From Colwellia sp. (GTDB lineage: Bacteria > Pseudomonadota > Gammaproteobacteria > Enterobacterales > Alteromonadaceae): a stretch of DNA of 64,000 nt. Position 1 is the first letter of the stretch. Each line of letters begins with the position of its first letter. This document shows positions 28,947 to 39,397 of the stretch, piece by piece. A program made the position numbers and the translations under genes. The stretch is taken from positions 66,608 to 130,607 of the forward strand of contig NVWU01000014.1 of the NCBI GenBank assembly GCA_002733765.1, written 5' to 3'. A model generated the notes under the pieces. That model saw only the letters and a list, made by a program, of their open reading frames with translations, searched no databases and was not told where the DNA came from.

Positions 28947-31900
28947 TTAATCGGGTATTCTACATTGTTCATTATTGCTCGTTATAGGCCAGCCTTTACC
29001 GGGGGTCCAGTTTTTTAATAAACAACCATCCCTAAATATCACAACCTCCATATCTACAGGCAAATTTGAATAGTGATAAACAGGACCATCATGCGGGAAC
29101 TCTACTGTTAAATCGACCAATGTTGTATCACCTAGACCAGCATGTGCAATAAATCGAGCGTCAGTTAAATTATAATTACCAAGGTAACGGGTAGCTAAAA
29201 TTTGTTTTGAAGCAGAGTCTTTAATAACAAATTTAGTGTGATAACCATCAGTATTTTTATTTAATCCCCTTGCTCTTAGCTTTAACCAATGGTTTTTATT
29301 GGTATTATTTTTATATAAGCGTAAACCTTTAACATTACTTACACCATTGCTTAAAATTGCTACATCTAAAAAGCCATCGTTATTCCAATCGGCAATATTT
29401 CCCCAAGGTCGAAAAACTTTCACACCCGCACCGCCATTTTTAATTAAGTTCTTGATTAAGGTAAACGTTCCATCTCCGTTATTTTTAAACAAGCGTGGCG
29501 AATTGCCATAGCTTTGAGACATAGTCATAAAGTCTATATAGCCGTCATTATCAAAATCACCGGGATAAATTCCTGCATAAGTTGTCCAGTATGTGGTATT
29601 TTTTAAAGAGCCATCAGTCCATGAGCCACCCCCTGCTTTTTCGGTTACATTGGTAAAGGTACCATCACCATTATTTCTTTGTAGTGACAGGTAGAATTCT
29701 TTATCTTTATCGGCGGGTCCCCATTTCCCGCTACCAAATAAAATATCGAAGTCACCATCATTATCATAATCTAGAGAAACCTGCATTTGATTTGTTACTC
29801 CTCGTCTACTTCGAGAAAAGTCTTTTTTAAGACCTGGAAAAGTAAAATTAAAGGTATCAAAATCACTAGTTATAGGATTATAACGCCAATAACCAAGGCT
29901 TTGGCCTGCGACAATATCAGGCCAAGAGTCACCATCAACGTCTACAATTAAATAAGCTTGAGAATTATAACCAGGTTCATCTTTATTTTTTAATTTGGAA
30001 ATTAAGGTTTTATTTGTTATAGGATTGTAAACTCTTCGCCTTTGGGTTCCCACAGATTCAGACACGATAAACTCGATGTTCCCATCCCCATTAAGATCTA
30101 AAGCAGAGCATTTGTTTTTCCCGCCTCTACATCCTATTATTTCACCGTTATAGAGAGGTGGCGTTCCCGTATTTGTATTATTCGAAAGAGGGTATATAAC
30201 AGAATTGCCGCCATCACCGTCAACACCAAAGAAGTCTGGTAGGCCATTTTTTTTACCTGTAATGTTGGTGAAAATATACCTAGATGTGATACGCCCTTTA
30301 CCCTTTTGTGAATATCTACCTTTAGAGTTTGGGTAATATGAAAATGATTCATTACATTGCCCGTTAATTACATTATGAAGCCACATTTGGCTACTACCAG
30401 CATTGTCATTATGTGTGCCAACAAATAAATCTAAACAACCATCATTGTTGACATCAGGCATACCTATCCAAAAAGGCTTATGAGCAATTGGCCCATAATC
30501 TATTGCTTTTTTTGTTATGTCTGAAAAAGAGATCTTGTTTGAGACAGGTGTTATCTTTTTAGGTGATTTATAGGCTAACTTTTCAGGGGTAGTAGGTACT
30601 ATTTTTTTTGGTAAAGAGTTTGATGAAGGACTTGAAACCAAATTAGGATTACTTGTTTGTTTTATCCATTGCCAAGTTCTGATTGAATTTGATCTGTGCT
30701 GCCAATTAAATAAACGATGTACGTTGGAAAAAACGCGACCGCATTGAACATGTGCCCAACCTTCAATTAGTTTATCAATGCGTGAAGCTAGTTTTAACTG
30801 GTTTTTGGCGTCACGTTCAAAATAATAAGCTGTTGCTAAAATGAGTACTGTTTCAATGTTATGAGTGTCTGAGTAGTATGGCCAAAAGTCATTACTAGTA
30901 ATTGTTTTATCATTAGCCCATTTACTAGCAAAATAAACTAAATCAGTTTCTTTTGCTGTTTTGTTGCAACTTTTTGTGTGGGTTTGTTTAGTTTTACTAA
31001 AAGCACTTTTTAGCTGGTATTGTTCATTGCCAATATAACGAGAGGTAAAGCCATATTCTTCTATCGCATTACCTAATCTTCGTAACATTTCGGGGATTTT
31101 TTTATCTTTGGTTATCCAATAACTTTGCCATAAAAAGTCACTAATATTTTCACTCATCCATGGAGAAAAGGCGCGATCATTTGACTTGTTTCGTGGTGCA
31201 CTTTTTTCGTTATGGTTACCCTCATGAACATTGTAACTATGTTCAAATCCGCCCGATTTAGGTATCCAGTTATTTGCTAAATCCCATGTTTTTTCTGTTT
31301 GCTGCATATCGACGAGTGAGGCTATTCGTTGTTTTAAATGATCCAAAATTTTTATACTGCCAGTCATTTCAAAAGCAGAAATTTCAGCTAACCCGGCCAT
31401 GCCAACCCCCCGCTCTGTAAAACCTTCGTTTTCTTTATCAAAGGAATCTCTACTCGCATATTGGTTCCAGCCCAAGTCACTTTGTAACGCCATATCAATG
31501 ATTAATGAATTATCCCACTGACTATTGTCTCCGACTAAAGCCCAAGCAAGCTTTGCTTGTTGTGGTGCTATATATTTTCCGTCGGCACAAGCAACGCCTT
31601 TCCATAGCCAGCAACCTCTTCCACCTGCCTTTGCTGGCTTAGAGTCATCGTTACGCACTTTAGAAAAATAAAACTGTTTACTGAGGAAAGCCTCTTTTAA
31701 AAATTCCACTCTGCCTGTTGTCATATAAACTTTAAAATAGGCAGAAGAGCGATCAAATAACCAATTTGCACCGCTAGATTTACTAAAGTTTAAATTTTTT
31801 GACCACCGGTTAAATTGTTCTACCTGATACTTTTCAAAACTATCATCAATATCTGGCGCAGGTAGAAAAGGAGGTATTAATCCAGTTTTAGAAAGGTAGT

Positions 31901-33056
31901 GTGTATTGTGTAAGGCAAAAATTCTTGGATATTGCATATAAGCTTTATTTTCACCAGCAGTAGCCCAACCCTTCTTATGCGCAATTTCTGTTAAGTCATT
32001 TTGTATATTTCGACCTGAATTGGTTATTGAAAGAGTAATATCGCCATTGCGCATATCAATATTTTGCAATTGTATGGTAACTGAACGAATCGAATTGTCT
32101 TGCCAATGCCACTTTAATCCTGGTTTTGCAAAAATAGCTTGTTCTATGCCATTTATTGCTACATTTAATTCATTGGTACTTTTAACTACGCCTTGTGCTA
32201 AGGGTAAGGCAAAGGTGACGAGCTCATTGCTATTGGGGGTTACCTGACTGTCTGGGGTTAACCTAACACTTGTATTTAAAGTGTTAGTCGCTAAGTTATA
32301 GTGTTTTTGGGTGTTTTTTGACGTTAGGGGTAATTTTTTTTCAGCGGTAGGTTCATACCCATTTGGAAAAACAGTAACTGTCAGCTTATTTTGTGAGCTA
32401 GCATCGTCATTGTCTGTCACCTTTAATGAGAACGTTAGGGTTTCAATAGTCGCTACATCGGGGGCAATAAAGGTTGTTTCTTTACTGCCCGGAGATAAAA
32501 TAGTTACACTCGAACCAGAGAGTTGTTGCCACAAGTATTGCCGTATTTCACCATCAGAATCGTAGCTGTTAAGGCCGCTAAGTACTATTTTAGCTTTACT
32601 AACAGCATTAAAATTTTCTTGCGTATGTGCAAAAGGATAAATGTTGCCAGAAGAGGGGGAAATGCTCACATTTATAAAACTGCTTGCGGTACTACCTTGG
32701 TTATCTATTACCGTTAAGCTAAATTGAAGTGTAGTATTTTTTGAGAGGTTAGGCGCTACAAAGCTAATATCACTTTCGTTCAAGGTGTTTATTACAATTG
32801 GCTTACCTGAAGTTTGTTGCCATATATATCCTGCTATCACGCCATCAGGGTCTTTACTTTGACTACCTGATAATACAACCAGTTTACCGCTGTCTACTCT
32901 TATGTCATCGCCAGTCACGACTATTGGCTGTTGATTTTCTATTGGTTTAGCAATGGGGAATGGTGTCTTTTCATTCTTTTCACAAGCGATAAGGCTGAAA
33001 AGCATTAGCGTAAAAAAGAATCCCCGGTAGACGAGTTTCAGAAAGAAAAAAAGCAT
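28947..33056 (-). CDS. Giant multidomain lipoprotein: tandem PKD-like domains, central probable alpha/alpha-toroid domain, FG-GAP/VCBS repeats and C-terminal ASPIC/UnbV-like domain
   Basis: Lipobox LMLFSLIACEKN. Two PKD-like repeats (VDSGKLVVLSGSQSKDPDGVIAGYIWQQTSG...). FG-GAP calcium-binding repeats (DVNNDGCLDLFVG, DLNGDGNIEFIV, DYDNDGDFDILFG, DFDNDGYIDFMT). C-terminal VDLTVEFPHDGPVYHYSNLP. The central region aligns by eye with 46064-47623. Confidence 0.78.
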   Translation of the reverse strand: MLFFFLKLVYRGFFFTLMLFSLIACEKNEKTPFPIAKPIENQQPIVVTGDDIRVDSGKLVVLSGSQSKDPDGVIAGYIWQQTSGKPIVINTLNESDISFVAPNLSKNTTLQFSLTVIDNQGSTASSFINVSISPSSGNIYPFAHTQENFNAVSKAKIVLSGLNSYDSDGEIRQYLWQQLSGSSVTILSPGSKETTFIAPDVATIETLTFSLKVTDNDDASSQNKLTVTVFPNGYEPTAEKKLPLTSKNTQKHYNLATNTLNTSVRLTPDSQVTPNSNELVTFALPLAQGVVKSTNELNVAINGIEQAIFAKPGLKWHWQDNSIRSVTIQLQNIDMRNGDITLSITNSGRNIQNDLTEIAHKKGWATAGENKAYMQYPRIFALHNTHYLSKTGLIPPFLPAPDIDDSFEKYQVEQFNRWSKNLNFSKSSGANWLFDRSSAYFKVYMTTGRVEFLKEAFLSKQFYFSKVRNDDSKPAKAGGRGCWLWKGVACADGKYIAPQQAKLAWALVGDNSQWDNSLIIDMALQSDLGWNQYASRDSFDKENEGFTERGVGMAGLAEISAFEMTGSIKILDHLKQRIASLVDMQQTEKTWDLANNWIPKSGGFEHSYNVHEGNHNEKSAPRNKSNDRAFSPWMSENISDFLWQSYWITKDKKIPEMLRRLGNAIEEYGFTSRYIGNEQYQLKSAFSKTKQTHTKSCNKTAKETDLVYFASKWANDKTITSNDFWPYYSDTHNIETVLILATAYYFERDAKNQLKLASRIDKLIEGWAHVQCGRVFSNVHRLFNWQHRSNSIRTWQWIKQTSNPNLVSSPSSNSLPKKIVPTTPEKLAYKSPKKITPVSNKISFSDITKKAIDYGPIAHKPFWIGMPDVNNDGCLDLFVGTHNDNAGSSQMWLHNVINGQCNESFSYYPNSKGRYSQKGKGRITSRYIFTNITGKKNGLPDFFGVDGDGGNSVIYPLSNNTNTGTPPLYNGEIIGCRGGKNKCSALDLNGDGNIEFIVSESVGTQRRRVYNPITNKTLISKLKNKDEPGYNSQAYLIVDVDGDSWPDIVAGQSLGYWRYNPITSDFDTFNFTFPGLKKDFSRSRRGVTNQMQVSLDYDNDGDFDILFGSGKWGPADKDKEFYLSLQRNNGDGTFTNVTEKAGGGSWTDGSLKNTTYWTTYAGIYPGDFDNDGYIDFMTMSQSYGNSPRLFKNNGDGTFTLIKNLIKNGGAGVKVFRPWGNIADWNNDGFLDVAILSNGVSNVKGLRLYKNNTNKNHWLKLRARGLNKNTDGYHTKFVIKDSASKQILATRYLGNYNLTDARFIAHAGLGDTTLVDLTVEFPHDGPVYHYSNLPVDMEVVIFRDGCLLKNWTPGKGWPITSNNEQCRIPD

Positions 33057-33158
33057 GAAATGACTAACCCTTATATATCTGTTTGTGAGTACTATTAATA
33101 ATCACTGCTCTCTATGCTTACCCTAGCTATATTTTTAGGGAAATGACAAATCAATAAT

Positions 33159-34682
33159 TTACACTGTCTTTATAAATATTTTCTTAATATTTAGAGGAAT
33201 ACGTTCAATGACATAATGTAATAGAATGCTTTTAATGCTCTTATCAAGTAACAATATCCAACAAATAAGCACAATAAAAGGAAAGGCTAAAGTGGCGGAT
33301 AGTAGAAACTCTAACCAAGTATCAATAGCTAAATAATCCAACAAAGAACTGCCGGCAACACCTAAAACGAGAGTAATTAATACAGACTTTGATAAGCACC
33401 AATAAAGCCCTCGCATATTATAATTATTGTACTTCTTAAACAGTATAATTTTGGCAAACACATTAAAAATAGCGCTGTTGACTACACCGCCAGCAGCCAA
33501 ACCGATAAGACCAAATTTTAAACCTAAAACTATAGATAAAGTAATACCGACTATAACGGCTGCAATAGTGATAACCGAAATGTATTTATGATTAGCTTGC
33601 GCTAATAAAACGGTATTAGCGGAGTTGCTAAAAGTGGCAAATAAAGATGAAATAATGCCTAAATACAATAAATTAACCGCGTATTCAAAGTCATTTCCCA
33701 CCCACAAGATGATAAAGACTTTGCCAAAAATGAATAAGGATAAAAACAACACAGTAGAAGAAAATAAGTTAATATTGGTTGTTTGATTAAAAAGCTTCTC
33801 CATATTTTCTTTACGGGCCGCTTTTTTATTAAATAAAGGAGAAAAAACCCCGGTAATAGAGCTAACGAATGCCGAGGTATGCATAATTAAGTTACTGGCG
33901 ATACTTGCTAACGCTAAAGAGGGCAAATCAAACAATTGCGTAATAATTAAAGGGCGTGATTTTGTGCCGATAGTATTGGCAATACCGTTAATAACTAAGT
34001 GTTTAGAGTAAGAAAATAAATCAATAAGCTCTTTTTTACTGGCGAGCTTAATGCTAAACCTAAGATCAGGAAATAATCGTTTAGCATAATAAATTTTCAG
34101 AATGTTTGTTAATACATCACTAGCGAGTGTAGCAGCTACCGCACCCCAAATATTCCAATCTGATAAGAGTAAAAAAACCATGATGGCTTTTACAACAGCG
34201 TTTAATGACGATATATTTGCATCAATATCAAAACGTAACATACCGGAAAAAAAGCCATGAAAAGGGTTCATCATAAACCCCCAGAGAACCTTCACCGACA
34301 ATATTAATAAAATATTCACTAACGTGATTTGGTCTAAACCCTCAACACCAAAAATAGCCGGCACTGTAGTTAAGCCAATTAAGGTTAAAACAGAAAAGCC
34401 ACCTAAAACGGTAAACAGTACAATACCCGTTGAAAAAATCACATTAACGCGTTTTTTATCGTTCAGTTCTAAAGCTTGTACTATTTGGCGCTGTATCGCT
34501 TGCGGAAAGCCTAAATCGACAACATTGAACCAACCCAGTATGGATAAAATTAACAGCCATAAACCATAATGCGTACTACCTAATTCATTGATAAAAAAGG
34601 GCGTAAGTAAAAAAGAGGTTATTACGACAATACCACGTTCAAGAAACCGAAATAGAGAGCTGGTGAGTAGTTGTTTTTTCAT
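33159..34682 (-). CDS. Wzx-like oligosaccharide flippase
   Basis: FRFLERGIVVITSFLLTPFFINELGSTHYGLWLLI; ~12-14 TM segments. Confidence 0.88.
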   Translation of the reverse strand: MKKQLLTSSLFRFLERGIVVITSFLLTPFFINELGSTHYGLWLLILSILGWFNVVDLGFPQAIQRQIVQALELNDKKRVNVIFSTGIVLFTVLGGFSVLTLIGLTTVPAIFGVEGLDQITLVNILLILSVKVLWGFMMNPFHGFFSGMLRFDIDANISSLNAVVKAIMVFLLLSDWNIWGAVAATLASDVLTNILKIYYAKRLFPDLRFSIKLASKKELIDLFSYSKHLVINGIANTIGTKSRPLIITQLFDLPSLALASIASNLIMHTSAFVSSITGVFSPLFNKKAARKENMEKLFNQTTNINLFSSTVLFLSLFIFGKVFIILWVGNDFEYAVNLLYLGIISSLFATFSNSANTVLLAQANHKYISVITIAAVIVGITLSIVLGLKFGLIGLAAGGVVNSAIFNVFAKIILFKKYNNYNMRGLYWCLSKSVLITLVLGVAGSSLLDYLAIDTWLEFLLSATLAFPFIVLICWILLLDKSIKSILLHYVIERIPLNIKKIFIKTV

Positions 34683-34785
34683 TAAATGGGTTATTTAGCT
34701 TTGGTTGAGAAATTATAAGAAAAAAGAAAGTTAATGTGCTAGCTGACTTTAATTGTTTTTATAGTAATGATTATTGTATATATTC

Positions 34786-34896
34786 AGTTACCTCTGTGAG
34801 GTACGTCATTCCCGTAGTTACTAAATCGGGAATCTTGGTTAATTAACACTAGACCCCGATTTAAACACTTCGAGGGTGACGATAGCGGAATAGGTA
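34786..34896 (+). repeat. MITE-like intergenic repeat, copy 1 (degenerate)
   Basis: GTCATTCCCGTAGTTACTAAATCGGGAAT...AGACCCCGATTTAAACACTTCGAGGGTGACGATAG matches copies at 40375-40495 and 43730-43865. Confidence 0.7.
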
Positions 34897-34913
34897 CTGA
34901 TTATTTATAACAT

Positions 34914-36002
34914 TTATTTGCCTATAAATCGTGAAAAAAGGAGACTAAGCTTATTAAAAACCTTACTCAAAAATAGTTTTACTGGGTTTTTAACAACCGT
35001 TATTGATAGCATAGCTCGAGCATCTGCATTAAATTTTGCTTTATAACTATTATTTACCCCCCCCATCATAAAATCGTAATGGTTTTTAGGGCAATTTGTT
35101 ATCGACCAATAATGCAAAAACAAACCCGGTGACAGTTTTGCAAAATTTTCTTCATCCCAACCACTTTGGTAAAAATGATAAGTGTTATCACTAACTAAAT
35201 AGTAATGAATAGCAATAGGTTGTTCTTCTATAAAAACAGCGCTCATGGCTATTGTGCTGTTATCTTGTTCGCGTAGCGTTTTATGAAAATTATTAAATTC
35301 AAGTGCAGCAAACGCACCTGTTTTACCTTTGTTTTGCCAACGACGTTGATGATAGCTTTTCAATAGCTCCCAGCTGTCGTCGTATTCTTCAGCAGTAAGC
35401 CAGCGTACAGTTGCATCAAGTTTAGTCAATTGGTTTTTACATCGGTTAATACGTGAACGGGTATTTTTACTTAACTGTGCTAGTTGCCAATGAGTATTAT
35501 CAACCTTATATTGCGCATAAAGTTGCTGGGTTAAGGTGCCTTTAACTTGCGGTAATATTTTCGCGATATACGAACTTTCAAAAACGGCTTTGATATTCAA
35601 TTGGTCAAAATTAAGTTTATTTATTTCGTTGATAATTAATGGGTAAACTGTTTCTTCATACCCAGAATTTATATATATATCTAAATATTCAAGCGCCACC
35701 TCTTTATGCTCTGGTTCTCCTTGGCCAATAAAATGAAGTGTTTTTAGGTAAGGAAAAGATCTATCTTTTTTTATGTAAAAAGGCGCTAAACACACTAATT
35801 TATCGTCATGATAAAAAGCAAAACAATAAAGTAGCCAATTATTTTGCCAATAACAGCTATACCAAGTGTTGATCCAAATAGAAGAGCCTAACAGCGATAG
35901 TTGTTTATTCGTTTTTTCAAACAAAGACAGCAAAGGTTTAAACTGGTCATATGAGGTAATCAGGGATAAATGTACATCACTGTGGCTAGTAATTGATTTC
36001 AT
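34914..36002 (-). CDS. GNAT/FemAB-like (CelD/BcsL-type) acyltransferase
   Basis: C-terminal IAIHYYLVSDNTYHFYQSGWDEENFAKLSPGLFLHYWSI, FMMGGVNNSYKAKF; N-terminal SIWINTWYSCYWQNNWLLYCFAFYHDDKLVCLAPFY. Confidence 0.82.
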   Translation of the reverse strand: MKSITSHSDVHLSLITSYDQFKPLLSLFEKTNKQLSLLGSSIWINTWYSCYWQNNWLLYCFAFYHDDKLVCLAPFYIKKDRSFPYLKTLHFIGQGEPEHKEVALEYLDIYINSGYEETVYPLIINEINKLNFDQLNIKAVFESSYIAKILPQVKGTLTQQLYAQYKVDNTHWQLAQLSKNTRSRINRCKNQLTKLDATVRWLTAEEYDDSWELLKSYHQRRWQNKGKTGAFAALEFNNFHKTLREQDNSTIAMSAVFIEEQPIAIHYYLVSDNTYHFYQSGWDEENFAKLSPGLFLHYWSITNCPKNHYDFMMGGVNNSYKAKFNADARAMLSITVVKNPVKLFLSKVFNKLSLLFSRFIGK

Positions 36003-36212
36003 TTAAAGTATATTTTTTAATTTTGAATGTCATTTGGAAAGGTTGTTGTGTTTTATGGTGTTTAATTTATCAGTTAGTAGGCTAAATGTCATTATTTCCA
36101 GTACGCTTTTTACGTTCATGAACTTGACGCATCGGAAGTTAAGCTAAACTGTTAATGTTTATTAAATTTATAAATAATAAAGTTAAGGTTTATGATGTAA
36201 TATATTCGGCTA

Positions 36213-36826
36213 TTAATAGTCTAGAAGTTTATAGTCTTGTTCATATACCTTTTTTAGAAGGTCTATAGATTTTGAGTTTAGTCCTATTTTACTCATTTTA
36301 ACATCAATGAGTGTGTTGGGTTCTACATTGGCACTTTTGATGTTTGGACCAAATTTAAAGTCAATATTTATGGAATGCATATTCCTTAAAATTTCAATAT
36401 CATTGTTCATGTTTTCATATTTACCAATAAAGTCCATTAATGTCCTATTATTGTGAATTAAAAAATTGGATTGGGGAGTAAAATGGATTAAGTTATATTT
36501 TGGAGAATTAATGAAAAATGATAATTTTTTGCAAAAATCTTTTATATCTGAACACGACTCAATAACTTCTTTCTGCCGAAAGTCTTCAGAGTGCTCTAGA
36601 GGGAAAATGTTTTCTCTAATAGCCTGTGTGTTGAGCGTGGGCGGAAAAAATGAGGGATGGGCGTTGAATTTTCATCTAGGCCATGCGTTACACTTTCACT
36701 AGCGACTTTGGGCATTTTATAATAAAGCGTTTTCTTTGTGAAAATTTCTTGGATAAGAATTAACGTTAATTTCCACCTTCGTCGTTTAAAATATCCAAAA
36801 TGATTTACAGCGAAACTTGGTAACAT
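36213..36826 (-). pseudogene. Decayed sulfotransferase remnant
   Basis: Minus strand: N-terminal KKTLYYKMPKVASESV (resembling the PAPS-binding region), then a frameshift/deletion into an open frame reading AIRENIFPLEHSEDFRQKEVIESCSDIKDFCKKL...NLIHFTPQSNFLIHNNRTLMDFIGKYENMNNDIEILRNMHSI...YEQDYKLLDY, typical of a carbohydrate sulfotransferase C-terminus. Confidence 0.72.
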
Positions 36827-37021
36827 GCTAAGAGTCTAATAATGAGTTTAATATTCTTAAAATTGTCACTTATATATGTGTAAATGTAAATGAATAAAAA
36901 TTTAATTAGTGATTAGCCCGTAATTATAAATAAATTAGTTAAAATTAATTATACGTAACAAGCTGACGGTCAATGTCTTATGAATCATAGTGTACAATTT
37001 ATGCTTCTCAGGATATAAAAT

Positions 37022-38192
37022 ATGCGGTATAAAACTTCTTTTAGAGGCGTCAATAAAAAAAATAAAATTGTTTGGGCGCTTATCGGGGATGAAAAAGTGA
37101 CTAGCTCCCGTATACACGGGATAAATATTCATAATAAATTGGTTGAAAATGGGTATTTGTCATTAATTTGTCATTAATTTGGTATGAGCTGTCTACCAGT
37201 ATTCCCATTTATAAGAACCAATTTCATGTTTTAAAATCATTATTTATTGAGGGTGACATACTTGTAATCCAAAAAATAAAAAAAGATGAAGGCCTTATCC
37301 ATTTTTTTAATGAGTGCAGGGGTTAAGGTTTATTTTATTGATTGTGATTTACCTGTGTCTATAGATATTGGTAATCAAGTCGATAAGGTAATTGTGCCCT
37401 CAACTTTTTTAAAGAAAATATATGAATCCACAATTGACACAGATATTACTTGTATCAATGATGCACCAGAAATTTATATTGAGCCTATAGTGAACAATAT
37501 AATAAAAACAGCGTTTAAATGCGTTTGGTTTGGAACAAAAGATGGGGAGAAGTTCAACATTTAAAAGCGATAATAGATAATGATCCCAAATAAAAAAAAT
37601 GGTCCTTAACAACAATTTCTAATCACTTAGATGCCGATTATAAATGGGATAAAAACTCTTATCATTTTATCTCAACCTTTGATGCTGTACTTATTCCTAT
37701 TTTTGATAGCGAAGATGTAAGCTATGTTAAATCTTCAAATAGAGTATTACAGAGTATGGCATTAGGGGTTCCAGTTGTTGCGAGCTTTATTCCTTCATAT
37801 GAGGAAGTAATCCAAACCGAATTAATGGCTTTATCTGTAATTGTGACTTTGACTGGGTTGATGCGTTATTGTCTTTAGAAACGCCAGCGATTAAAAATCA
37901 CATTGTATTAAATGCATACCAAGTAGCTCAAAATCACAACGTTAGTAGTATTATTAAAGAGTGGGAGCGCACATTAGGTTTAAACTCTTGCTTTAAGGGC
38001 GAAGATAAAAACTTTCATAAAGTTAGCAAGAAATTAAGGTTTTTAGCCTATAGAAATCTTTTAAAAAAAGACGTTTTTTACCAGAACGATTATATGTCAG
38101 CAGCTTCATTAGGCGAAAAGGTGGAAGCATTGAGTGTGGTTGCTATGCTAATGTTTAAAAAGGCACTGAGAAAATTGCTACCCGCTAAATGA
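37022..38192 (+). pseudogene. Frameshifted glycosyltransferase (GT-B-like) pseudogene
   Basis: Successive frames: MRYKTSFRGVNKKNKIVWALIGDEKVTSSRIHGINIHNKLVENGYLSLI / ALSIFLMSAGVKVYFIDCDLPV / FDAVLIPIFDSEDVSYVKSSNRVLQSMALGVPVVASFIPSYEEVI / LETPAIKNHIVLNAYQVAQNHNVSSIIKEWERTL. The first break is an exact 11-bp tandem duplication. Confidence 0.78.
37156..37177 (+). repeat. 11-bp tandem duplication TTTGTCATTAA x2 inside the glycosyltransferase pseudogene
   Basis: TTTGTCATTAATTTGTCATTAA read directly; removing one unit restores the frame (…NGYLSLIWYELSTSIPIYKNQFHVLKSLFIEGDILVIQKIKKD). Confidence 0.9.
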
Positions 38193-38237
38193 AGCTGATT
38201 ATTTTCAAGAATTTTAAAGGAACTATGTGGTATTAAT

Positions 38238-39380
38238 ATGAAGAAAGCATTGTTTATTCTTAGTAATTTCACTAAAGGTGGGATTCAAACTCAAGCTGTA
38301 GCAATTGCGAGGCACTTACAACAAGAGCATCAGTTTATAATTGAATTTTGGTGTGTTGGTAAAATAGAGGCCAGTTTTATTGAGTTATTGGAAAAAGAGT
38401 CTTTCTTGTACCAGAAAGATGAAACGCTAAATAAGCTTTTTGTTAATAGCTATTATAAAAAAGGTAAATTCCAAAAACTAAAGCTACTCTTTAGAGCTTG
38501 GCAAGCGCTTTATAAATCTAAAAGTAGTGTGGTTTTTCCTTTTGCACAGCCATTACCTGTAAATTTATTATTTAAATTTAGTTTTATTAAACTTTCATTT
38601 TGGTTCGAACGAGGTGGATATATAAATCCAGAACCAAATAAACATACAATATTAGACAAAATTATAAGCTTTAATTCACCTACTTATATTGCCAACTCTA
38701 TACATGGAGCGAAAGCACTGGCAATTATGAGAGGGGTAAAGTTTGATGATGTTAAGGTTATTCGAAATGAATTAGTGCCTATGGTGAAGCCTAAAAGTGA
38801 GGGGTTTGATTTATCAGAATATAACATTACGCCGGGTAGCGTTATATTCGTTATGGTGGCAAATTTTTTTAATGAGAAAGATCATGAAACGTTAATTCGT
38901 GCATGGAAACTCATTTCTCCAGAACTTAGTGCTAAACTGCTTTTTGCGGGTTTGGGAGGCCCATCCTATTGTATAGATAATAATGAAAAAATGAAAAAAT
39001 TAACTGAACAGTTAAATTTAGGTGATGATATATTGTTTTTGGGGCAAAATTGTAATATTGCTTCATTATTAGAAGTTGCGGATGTAGGTGTTTTATCTAG
39101 TCTGAGTGAAGGCTGTCCTAATGCCGTTTTGGAATATATGTCGGCAAAGCTTCCTCTTTTAGTTACTGAAATACCAGGTATAGTGGAAATAATACCAAAG
39201 AATAATTTCACTTTCCAAGCGAAGGATGTAAATTCTTGTTATATAGGAATAAAAAAACTATTAGCCTCTAAAGATGAGTTAGAAAGTATTGGTGTAGCTA
39301 ATTATGAGCATTTATTAGAACACTTTTGTTCTGGCTTGATGTATGACAAGTATTCAAAACTAGTTTCAGTCATAAAGTAA
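38238..39380 (+). CDS. Glycosyltransferase family 4
   Basis: LSNFTKGGIQTQAVAIARHL, VMVANFFNEKDHETLIRAW, GVLSSLSEGCPNAVLEYMSAKLPLLVTEIPGIVEII. Confidence 0.9.
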   Translation: MKKALFILSNFTKGGIQTQAVAIARHLQQEHQFIIEFWCVGKIEASFIELLEKESFLYQKDETLNKLFVNSYYKKGKFQKLKLLFRAWQALYKSKSSVVFPFAQPLPVNLLFKFSFIKLSFWFERGGYINPEPNKHTILDKIISFNSPTYIANSIHGAKALAIMRGVKFDDVKVIRNELVPMVKPKSEGFDLSEYNITPGSVIFVMVANFFNEKDHETLIRAWKLISPELSAKLLFAGLGGPSYCIDNNEKMKKLTEQLNLGDDILFLGQNCNIASLLEVADVGVLSSLSEGCPNAVLEYMSAKLPLLVTEIPGIVEIIPKNNFTFQAKDVNSCYIGIKKLLASKDELESIGVANYEHLLEHFCSGLMYDKYSKLVSVIK

Positions 39381-39397
39381 AATTTAGGAATATATTT

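Noticed and set aside
36466-36702. 78-aa plus-strand ORF
   Set aside because: Overlaps the minus-strand sulfotransferase remnant; translation has no recognisable features.
36935-37132. 65-aa minus-strand ORF
   Set aside because: Antisense to the 5' end of the glycosyltransferase pseudogene; no supporting pattern.
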